A stretch of 5,361 nt of DNA, taken from positions 1-5,361 of the forward strand of contig ONTN01000101.1 in assembly GCA_900320765.1 (NCBI GenBank). The letters are read 5' to 3'. The notes below the pieces were generated by a model. The model did not search any database. It was not told where the DNA came from and worked only from the letters and a program-made list of their open reading frames with translations. Within the stretch, counting starts at the first letter, position 1; every line of letters starts with the position of its first letter. Shown here one piece after another: positions 1-4,481 of this stretch. The translations under genes and the position numbers were made by a program. The stretch is from an uncultured Eubacteriales bacterium (GTDB lineage Bacteria > Bacillota > Clostridia > Oscillospirales > Oscillospiraceae).

Positions 1-924
1 GTCAAAGCCGTTCGCGGCAACCTGCTCATTAGTCGCAAAGAGCCTGCCGAAACCGCCGAGGAAATAGCAGCCGCCGGCGACGACGAGGGCGAAAACGGTG
101 GAGATTATCGTGCCCTTCTGAATTGAGTTCTCGTCCTTGATGGCGTAGAACTTTCCGACCATCTGGGGAAGCCCCCAAGTACCGAGACTTGTCAGCATAA
201 CGACGAAGAAGAGATAAACAGGCTGCGGACCGAAGAACGAAGCGTAAGCGCCGGGCATAACGTCTGACTCGACCTTCGCGAGCTCGACGAGGGACGCCAT
301 AAAGCCGCCGTTGAGATTCAATACGGCCGCAATAACGGCGACTATGCCGACGAGCATAACGAGGCCTTGGATAAAATCGTTTATCGCAGTCGCCATATAG
401 CCGCCGATGATGACATAAATTCCGGTCAGAACAGCCATTGCGAGGACGCAGTAGGCGTAGTCGATGTGGAAGGCCATCTCAAAAAGGCGGGAAAGGCCGT
501 TGAACAGCGAGGCGGTGTAGGGAATAAGGAAAATGCAGGTGATGAGAGCCGCCCAGGTCGTGAGCTTCGGGGACTCGAATCTCTTGCCGAAGAAGTCCGG
601 CATCGTGCGTGAGCCGATATGCTGTGTCATTATCCTAGTGCGTCTGCCGAGGATGACCCACGCCATAAGCGAGCCGATGATAGCGTTTCCAAGGCCGGCC
701 CAGGTAGCGGCGACGCCGAAGTTCCAGCCGAACTGTCCGGCGTAGCCGACGAAAATTACGGCGGAGAAGTAGCTCGTTCCGAAGGCGAAGGCCGTGAGCC
801 AGGGGCCGACGCTCCTGCCGCCGAGGACGAAGCCGTTTACGTCCGTGGCGTTCTTCCTGCAATAGATGCCTACTCCTATCATAATGGCGAAGAAGACAGC
901 GATAAGCGCGATTTTAATAATCAT
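1..924 (-). CDS. Sodium:solute symporter family (SSS) transporter, 3' part missing
   Basis: The first 308 codons of an integral membrane transporter of the SSS family (PutP/PanF/ActP type), which imports small organic solutes with Na+; the end lies past the left edge. About eight hydrophobic segments are visible, near residues 2-20, 43-66, 71-92, 121-141, 155-176, 183-203, 234-250 and 272-292. The family signature is recognisable as YVIIGGYMATAINDFIQG around 170-187, and WGLPQMVGKFYAIKD (250-264) matches the conserved segment that follows in PutP-like members. The ATG is the first possible start, because an in-frame TAA lies three codons upstream. Its ATGA overlaps the ligase stop codon by 4 bp and the preceding AAAAAGAA is a poor ribosome binding site, so translation is probably coupled to the ligase. 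Substrate cannot be read from sequence; pairing with an acyl-CoA-ligase-like enzyme suggests a carboxylate (inference). Complete family members have roughly 450-550 residues. Confidence 0.9.
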   Translation of the reverse strand, partial: MIIKIALIAVFFAIMIGVGIYCRKNATDVNGFVLGGRSVGPWLTAFAFGTSYFSAVIFVGYAGQFGWNFGVAATWAGLGNAIIGSLMAWVILGRRTRIMTQHIGSRTMPDFFGKRFESPKLTTWAALITCIFLIPYTASLFNGLSRLFEMAFHIDYAYCVLAMAVLTGIYVIIGGYMATAINDFIQGLVMLVGIVAVIAAVLNLNGGFMASLVELAKVESDVMPGAYASFFGPQPVYLFFVVMLTSLGTWGLPQMVGKFYAIKDENSIQKGTIISTVFALVVAGGCYFLGGFGRLFATNEQVAANGFD

Positions 925-2573
925 TTCTTTTTATCCATTTCTATTTCATTTTGCTGAGCGACAAGATTCTCGCTCCTGTATATCTTTCGGAGCAGAGGCT
1001 TCTCGATTTTTCCGGTCGGATTGCGCGGAACGTGCGCGAGTATGACCTTGCGCGGCCTCTTATAACGCGGAAGACCCATGCAGAAGGAGTTTACCTCCTC
1101 CTCGGTCAACTCGGAGCCCTCCTTTGGCTCGACTATGGCTGCGGCTATCTCGCCAAGGCGCTTATCGGGCAGGCCGATAACGGCAACGTCCTTTATCGCC
1201 GGATGCGCGCGCAAAAAGTCCTCGATCTGAACGGGATAGAGGTTTTCGCCGCCGGATATGATTACATCCTTCTTCCTGTCCACAAGGTAAATGAAGCCGT
1301 CGGCGTCGCGCTCTGCCATATCGCCGGTGTAGAGCCAGCCCTCGTCATCCATAACCTCTTTCGTGGCGACCGGGTCGTTATAATAGCACTTCATTACTCC
1401 GTTGCCGTAGACTGCGAGCTCGCCTACCCCGCTCGTTACCTCGTTTCTGTCCTCGTCGACTATCTTTACCTTCCAGCCATAGCCGGGAACGCCGATAGCT
1501 CCGACCTTGTTTATGTTCTCAACGCCAAGGTGGACGCAGCCGGGTCCGATTGACTCGGACAGTCCGTAGTTGGTGTCGTACTGGTGGTGCGGGAAGACGC
1601 TCTTCCAGCGCTTTATAAGGCTGGGCGGCACGGGCTGAGCGCCGATGTGCATAAGCCTCCACTGGTCGAGCTCGTAGTCCTTGAGGTTTATCCTGCCGGA
1701 ATCTATCGCGTCGAGAATATCCTGAGCCCAGGGCACGAGGAGCCAGACTATCGTGCAGCCCTCTTCGGACGCGGTACGGATTATCCACTCCGGGCTCGCA
1801 CCGCGGAGTATGACGGCCTTGCCGCCGGAGATGAGCGAGCCGAACCAATGCATCTTCGCTCCGGTGTGATATAGCGGCGGTATGCAGAGGAAAACGTCGT
1901 CTCTCGTCTGCCCGTGATGCTTCTGCTCCACGGTGGCGGCGTGGACGAGAGCCCTGTGCGCGTGGAGTATCGCCTTCGGGAAACCCGTCGTGCCGGAGGA
2001 GAAGTATATAGCTCCGTCGTCTTCGTCGGTTATATAGACGCTCGGCGCTTTATCGGAGCAGTAGGATATAAGTTCCTCGTAGCTGTCAGCAAAGGCGGGG
2101 CAGTCCTCGCCCACGTAGAACATATCGGTTATGCGGGGCATGCGGTCAAGAATCTCCTCAATTCGGCTCGTGAACTCCGGGCCGAAAACGAGGGCGTCGC
2201 ATTCCGCGAGGTTAAGGCAGTATCTTATCTCCTCGGCCGTGTATCTGTAATTAAGCGGCACAACGACGGCTCCCGCCTTGAGCACGCCGAAGTATATCGG
2301 CAGCCAGTCGAGGCAGTTCATAAGCAGCAGTCCGACTTTGCAGCCCTTTCCGATGCCGCGGGTCAGCAGAAGGTTCGCAAACTGGTTTGCACGGACGTCA
2401 AACTCGCCCCAGGTGAGCTGCTTGCGGAAGGCTCCCCCCCTCTTCGACTCGATAAGCGAAAACTCGCGCCAGGTCATATGCGGAACACTCTTCACATCGG
2501 GGTTGATCTCAACGAGGGCAACGTCGTTTTTAAAATAAGTCGCGTTGCGGCTCAAAAGCTCTGTGATTGGCAT
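921..2573 (-). CDS. AMP-forming acyl-CoA synthetase/ligase family protein
   Basis: A complete 550-residue member of the class I adenylate-forming family (ANL superfamily), probably cytoplasmic, which would activate a carboxylic acid with ATP and then form its CoA thioester. Motifs in order: phosphate-binding loop YFSSGTTGFPKA (190-201), LYHTGAKMHW (234-243), GAQPVP (311-316), YGLSES (336-341), YTGD with Asp418, the hinge region VDRKKD (431-436), SGGENLYP (440-447) and NPTGKIEK with the expected catalytic lysine Lys522. Length is normal for acyl-CoA ligases. The ATG at 2573 has a good AAGGAG 9 nt upstream. The gene is first in an operon; its TGA overlaps the start of the symporter gene. A promoter and a terminator-like leader hairpin lie upstream. 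The N-terminus carries a duplicated TWxEF motif. Medium-chain, aromatic or carnitine-like acids are all possible substrates; the sequence does not decide. Family assignment is firm, substrate is not. Confidence 0.95.
   Translation of the reverse strand: MPITELLSRNATYFKNDVALVEINPDVKSVPHMTWREFSLIESKRGGAFRKQLTWGEFDVRANQFANLLLTRGIGKGCKVGLLLMNCLDWLPIYFGVLKAGAVVVPLNYRYTAEEIRYCLNLAECDALVFGPEFTSRIEEILDRMPRITDMFYVGEDCPAFADSYEELISYCSDKAPSVYITDEDDGAIYFSSGTTGFPKAILHAHRALVHAATVEQKHHGQTRDDVFLCIPPLYHTGAKMHWFGSLISGGKAVILRGASPEWIIRTASEEGCTIVWLLVPWAQDILDAIDSGRINLKDYELDQWRLMHIGAQPVPPSLIKRWKSVFPHHQYDTNYGLSESIGPGCVHLGVENINKVGAIGVPGYGWKVKIVDEDRNEVTSGVGELAVYGNGVMKCYYNDPVATKEVMDDEGWLYTGDMAERDADGFIYLVDRKKDVIISGGENLYPVQIEDFLRAHPAIKDVAVIGLPDKRLGEIAAAIVEPKEGSELTEEEVNSFCMGLPRYKRPRKVILAHVPRNPTGKIEKPLLRKIYRSENLVAQQNEIEMDKKK
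2400..2474 (-). repeat. Direct repeat within the ligase gene (TWxEF duplication)
   Basis: Two 15-bp copies, on the coding strand ACCTGGCGCGAGTTT and ACCTGGGGCGAGTTT, lie exactly 60 bp apart (2460-2474 and 2400-2414) and differ at one base. They encode MTWREF (33-38) and LTWGEF (53-58), a 20-residue period in phase with the reading frame. The second copy sits where acyl-CoA ligases usually have the TWxEL/F motif that begins the first conserved helix. The first copy may therefore come from a small in-frame duplication or may be a family feature. Confidence 0.7.
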
Positions 2574-2582
2574 TATTTATTT

Positions 2583-2588
2583 CTCCTT
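2583..2588 (-). promoter_or_regulatory. Ribosome binding site of the ligase gene
   Basis: AAGGAG on the minus strand, 9 nt from the ATG at 2573. It supports this start codon and contrasts with the absence of a good site before the downstream symporter gene. Confidence 0.8.
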
Positions 2589-2605
2589 AAAACATTTATT
2601 CGCGG

Positions 2606-2642
2606 AAAAAACGGCCTGAACGATCGCAGCCGTCAAGCCGTT
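2606..2642 (-). terminator. Terminator-like hairpin in the leader of the ligase operon (possible attenuator)
   Basis: In the minus-strand RNA, AACGGCUUGA (2642-2633) pairs over 10 bp with UCAGGCCGUU (2619-2610), with one G-U pair and a 13-nt loop, and runs directly into six U residues (2611-2606, two of them in the stem). On the plus strand the same position would be a C-A mismatch, so the fold favours the minus-strand transcript. It lies after the predicted start of transcription (about 2653) and before the ribosome binding site, so full function would stop transcription before the ligase. No leader peptide or recognised riboswitch is visible in the few bases before it. It could instead be a stabilising 5' hairpin. 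Confidence 0.55.
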
Positions 2643-2659
2643 CTTTTACTCTTTAAATA

Positions 2660-2688
2660 ATAAAAGCACAAACCCCCGTTTTTGTCAA
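2660..2688 (-). promoter_or_regulatory. Sigma-A-type promoter for the ligase-symporter operon
   Basis: A perfect -35 TTGACA (2688-2683), a 17-bp spacer and -10 TTTTAT (2665-2660, four of six consensus bases), with TGTGC just before the -10 acting as an extended -10. Predicted start of transcription is near 2653, giving a leader of about 80 nt. It lies just downstream of the rsmA terminator, so the operon has its own promoter. Confidence 0.7.
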
Positions 2689-2716
2689 GCCCTGCCGCCG
2701 TTTTTCTCAAAAAACC

Positions 2717-2747
2717 AAAAAAAGGCGGGTAAGCTTGTCCCGCCTTT
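2717..2747 (-). terminator. Intrinsic terminator after rsmA
   Basis: In the minus-strand RNA a perfect 9-bp stem AAAGGCGGG/CCCGCCUUU (2747-2739 with 2729-2721) with a 9-nt loop is followed by an unbroken U run down to 2717. It begins 15 nt after the rsmA stop codon. The plus strand has no U run after the hairpin, so it works in one direction. Confidence 0.92.
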
Positions 2748-2762
2748 GGATAATATGATGCT

Positions 2763-3602
2763 TCAGTCAAAGAGGCTCTCCGTGAGAGCGGCAAATTCTT
2801 CGAGCGAGAGCTCCTCTCCCCTCGCAGTCGGGCTGAGACCTGAAGTCTCGATCGCGGCTTTGATCTTCTCCTTTTCAAGCTCGGGAAGTCCGGAGGAAAG
2901 GGCGTTTGCCAGCGTTTTGCGTCTCTGGTTGAACGCCGCCCTAATAACTCTGAAAAGCTTCGTCTCGTCTGCTGCGACCGGCGGCTTTTCTCTGAGGTCC
3001 ATACGCACCACAGCGCTCTCCACCTTCGGCCTCGGCTCGAAGCAGGAGGAGGGCACGTTGAAAAGCTTGCGGCACTCGGCATTGTACCGGCAGAAAAGCG
3101 TGAACGCCCCGTAGTCCGCCGTCTTCGGCTCGGCGCAGATCCTGTCCGCGACCTCGCGCTGCACCATAACAGTGACGGAGGAGAAAAGCCCCGAGCCGAG
3201 AAGCTTAGTTATCACGGGGCTCGTGATGTTATACGGGAGATTCGCCGCGACTATCGGCCGGAGGCCGGCGAAGTCGAGGCTATTTAGATCAAGCGCCATT
3301 ACGTCGGCGTTTATTACCGAAAGGTTATCACGGCCCGCAAGCGTCTGAGCAAGGACGGGGATGAGCCTTTTGTCGAGCTCAACGGCGATGACCCGCTCCG
3401 CCCTCTCGCAGAGCTTTTCCGTTAGGCAGCCGATGCCGGGCCCTATCTCAAGGGCGCAGACTCCCGCGCCCGCCCCGCACTCGTCCGCGATGCGTTCCGG
3501 CACCCAGGCGGCGGTAAGAAAATTCTGACCCATCGATTTTGAGAAGGTAAAGCCGTTTGCGGATAGCACGGCTCGAATATCGTTTATGTTTGTAAGCTCC
3601 AT
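2763..3602 (-). CDS. rsmA: 16S rRNA (adenine1518-N6/adenine1519-N6)-dimethyltransferase RsmA (KsgA)
   Basis: A complete 279-residue cytoplasmic methyltransferase that uses S-adenosylmethionine to dimethylate two adjacent adenines in the 3' terminal hairpin (helix 45) of 16S rRNA during small-subunit maturation. Visible motifs: KSMGQNFL (22-29), SAM-binding motif I LEIGPGIGCLT (51-61), acidic VELDK (74-78), catalytic NLPYNI (121-126), FEPRPKVES (188-196) and AAFNQRRKTL (222-231). All are intact and the length is typical. I chose the ATG at 3602 because MELTNINDIRAVL matches the family N-terminus; an in-frame ATG at 3662 would add 20 residues overlapping the upstream gene. The ribosome binding site is weak (GGGGGC). 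It lies 40 nt after the DUF348 gene and is probably cotranscribed with it; a strong terminator follows. Loss of this enzyme gives kasugamycin resistance in well-studied bacteria. Confidence 0.96.
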   Translation of the reverse strand: MELTNINDIRAVLSANGFTFSKSMGQNFLTAAWVPERIADECGAGAGVCALEIGPGIGCLTEKLCERAERVIAVELDKRLIPVLAQTLAGRDNLSVINADVMALDLNSLDFAGLRPIVAANLPYNITSPVITKLLGSGLFSSVTVMVQREVADRICAEPKTADYGAFTLFCRYNAECRKLFNVPSSCFEPRPKVESAVVRMDLREKPPVAADETKLFRVIRAAFNQRRKTLANALSSGLPELEKEKIKAAIETSGLSPTARGEELSLEEFAALTESLFD

Positions 3603-3632
3603 AGTTGCCCCCGAAAGCAGGATTCTTAGGCT

Positions 3633-3638
3633 ATTATA
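3633..3638 (-). promoter_or_regulatory. Possible -10 element before rsmA
   Basis: A perfect TATAAT lies on the minus strand in the 40-nt gap between the DUF348 gene and rsmA, about 30 nt from the rsmA ATG. No convincing -35 is found 16-18 bp upstream, so an internal rsmA promoter is only a possibility. Confidence 0.25.
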
Positions 3639-3642
3639 TATC

Positions 3643-4104
3643 CTACCGGGCAGAACGCGCAACCTCTATCCGCATACCGTCCGTGATTTTTTCAGTAAGC
3701 GGCGGCGAGACAGTATCCCCCTCGCCGAGCGTCACGCCCGCAGCCTCAAGCGCGTCTGCCACCGTGCCGAAAATGGTGACGACCGTCTCCTCTCCGTCGC
3801 AAGCGACGGTTGCCGCCGGGGCTCTCTCAATCACGATGACCGTGGCGTCGTCCTCCGTCGTAACCTCGTACCTCGCGTTTGCAAGGCTCACCCCTGCCTC
3901 TGCGAGCACCTCCTCTGGAGTCTCGGCCTCGCTCATTACGGACAGCGTCGTGTTCCCGTCGCGGATAACGTAGCTCTTGCCACGCTCCGTATCTCCGCCA
4001 GGCCTCAGAATTAGAAGCGCGACAGCGGCGGCAGCGGCAATAGCAGCGCCGATAAGCAGTATTCTTTTTGCACCTCGGCCTTTTCCGCCAGACTTCTCTT
4101 CCAC
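3643..4104 (-). CDS. Short membrane-anchored DUF348 (YabE-like) domain protein
   Basis: A 153-residue protein with a basic N-terminus (1-14), one membrane helix about 14-33 (ILLIGAAIAAAAAVALLIL) and an extracellular part made of two DUF348 (ubiquitin-like) repeats, about 44-93 and 96-150. Each follows the pattern of a beta strand, DG or similar, then a helix ending EAG (EEVLAEAGVSL and DALEAAGVTL). DUF348 repeats occur at the N-terminus of YabE-type cell-wall proteins and Rpf-like factors, usually followed by a G5 and a catalytic 3D domain; both are absent, so no enzymatic activity is expected. GTG at 4104 is the start, since an in-frame TGA lies three codons upstream; AAGGGA is about 12 nt away. 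In Bacillus, yabE-rnmV-ksgA are neighbours, which supports the assignment; rnmV is missing here. Its role is unknown; a wall-associated one is inferred. The ATG at 4114 is in another frame. Confidence 0.8.
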   Translation of the reverse strand: MEEKSGGKGRGAKRILLIGAAIAAAAAVALLILRPGGDTERGKSYVIRDGNTTLSVMSEAETPEEVLAEAGVSLANARYEVTTEDDATVIVIERAPAATVACDGEETVVTIFGTVADALEAAGVTLGEGDTVSPPLTEKITDGMRIEVARSAR

Positions 4105-4163
4105 CTTGGCTCATGTCCCTTCAAAATAGAATAGTTACAAAATGTTACATCATAATTTTGCAT

Positions 4164-4192
4164 ATTCTATCACAGTCCTCCACTTTTGTCAA
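4164..4192 (-). promoter_or_regulatory. Strong sigma-A promoter for the DUF348-rsmA unit
   Basis: A perfect -35 TTGACA (4192-4187), exactly 17 bp spacer, and -10 TAGAAT (4169-4164, five of six bases) preceded by TGTGA, an extended -10. Predicted start of transcription is near 4157, with a leader of about 53 nt to the GTG. This is the best promoter in the window. Confidence 0.85.
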
Positions 4193-4230
4193 ATTTTCCT
4201 TTAGATTTTTGTATTTGTCCCCCACTTTTG
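4175..4230 (-). repeat. Two direct copies of CAAAAGTGGRGGAC at the DUF348 promoter
   Basis: On the minus strand CAAAAGTGGGGGAC (4230-4217) and CAAAAGTGGAGGAC (4188-4175) differ at one of 14 bases. They start 42 bp apart, close to four helical turns. The downstream copy covers the end of the -35 and most of the promoter spacer; the upstream one lies at about -60 to -73. This is the geometry of a paired regulator site, but no regulator is identified. Confidence 0.5.
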
Positions 4231-4295
4231 CTCCATTATGTTAACCGTCAACTGTAGGAGAGCGGTTTTTTGTGCCTTGCAGGCAAAAAAATAAA

Positions 4296-4330
4296 AATAA
4301 CACTTGCAAAATCCCGGTTAATGTGTTATT
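4296..4330. repeat. 8-bp inverted repeat around the tRNA promoter
   Basis: AATAACAC (4296-4303) and GTGTTATT (4323-4330) are perfect inverted copies 19 bp apart. They bracket the -35 and overlap the extended -10 of the tRNA promoter. They could be an operator, but the arms are AT-rich and chance is quite possible. Confidence 0.3.
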
Positions 4331-4332
4331 AT
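4304..4332 (+). promoter_or_regulatory. Promoter of the tRNA-Pro gene
   Basis: The -35 is TTGCAA (4304-4309, four of six bases), the spacer 17 bp and the -10 TATTAT (4327-4332, five of six), preceded by TGTGT as an extended -10. The predicted start near 4339 leaves a leader of about 17 nt, which RNase P would remove. It is divergent from the DUF348 promoter. Confidence 0.7.
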
Positions 4333-4356
4333 CATTGGGCTGAAAACGAAATATAT

Positions 4357-4433
4357 CCGGGTGTGGCGAAGTTTGGTATCGCGCTTGAATGGGGTTCAAG
4401 AGGCCGCTGGTTCGAATCCAGTCACTCGGACCA
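4357..4433 (+). tRNA. tRNA-Pro (anticodon GGG)
   Basis: A complete 77-nt cloverleaf. The acceptor stem CCGGGTG/CACTCGG has 7 bp with one G-U pair; the D stem is GCGA/TCGC with a GG-containing loop; the anticodon stem CTTGA/TCAAG encloses loop ATGGGGT, with anticodon GGG at 4391-4393 and G at position 37 as usual for proline tRNAs. The variable region is AGGCC and the T arm GCTGG-TTCGAAT-CCAGT. Discriminator A and the CCA end (4431-4433) are encoded. It reads CCC and CCU codons. It is a single gene with its own promoter and terminator, and an integrase gene ends 46 bp beyond its 3' end, so the 3' part is a likely attachment site. Confidence 0.97.
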
Positions 4434-4436
4434 TGA

Positions 4437-4481
4437 AAATGGCTGAAATCGTATGATTTCAGCCATTTCTTGTACTTTTTT
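4437..4481 (+). terminator. Intrinsic terminator of the tRNA-Pro gene
   Basis: A perfect 14-bp stem AAATGGCTGAAATC/GATTTCAGCCATTT (4437-4450 with 4455-4468) with a GTAT loop is followed by CTTGTAC and six T residues (4476-4481). It starts 3 nt after the CCA end. The T run overlaps the stop codon of the convergent integrase gene. On the minus strand the hairpin is followed only by TTTT at the stem end and then CATGG, so it may terminate integrase transcripts weakly. Confidence 0.88.

Noticed and set aside
367..957. Plus-strand open frames opposite the symporter gene
   Set aside because: The minus strand encodes an uninterrupted SSS transporter with family signatures; the plus-strand products are low-complexity, charged and unrecognisable.
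951..2660. Long open frames on the plus strand opposite the ligase (951-1553 and 1914-2660)
   Set aside because: They lie antisense to a gene with complete family motifs, have no recognisable domains, and are explained by the GC-rich third positions of the ligase codons.
3603..3662. Upstream rsmA start at 3662
   Set aside because: It would overlap the DUF348 coding end and add 20 residues not found in the family; the ATG at 3602 matches the usual N-terminus.
3827..4114. Minus-strand frame starting at ATG 4114 as an alternative to the DUF348 protein
   Set aside because: The product is an arginine/cysteine-rich shadow; the overlapping GTG-started frame has a membrane helix and two DUF348 repeats.
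4141..4162. Riboswitch in the DUF348 leader
   Set aside because: The leader is only about 53 nt and shows no substantial structure or known aptamer core.
4243..4271. Hairpin AACCG/CGGTT followed by six T on the plus strand as a terminator
   Set aside because: The stem is only 5 bp with a 15-nt loop and no plus-strand transcript is known to arrive there; too weak to call.
4266..4292. Palindrome TTTTTTG-TGCCT/AGGCA-AAAAAA between the divergent promoters
   Set aside because: The GC core is just a few pairs and neither strand has a U run after the stem, so it is not a terminator; no other role could be supported.
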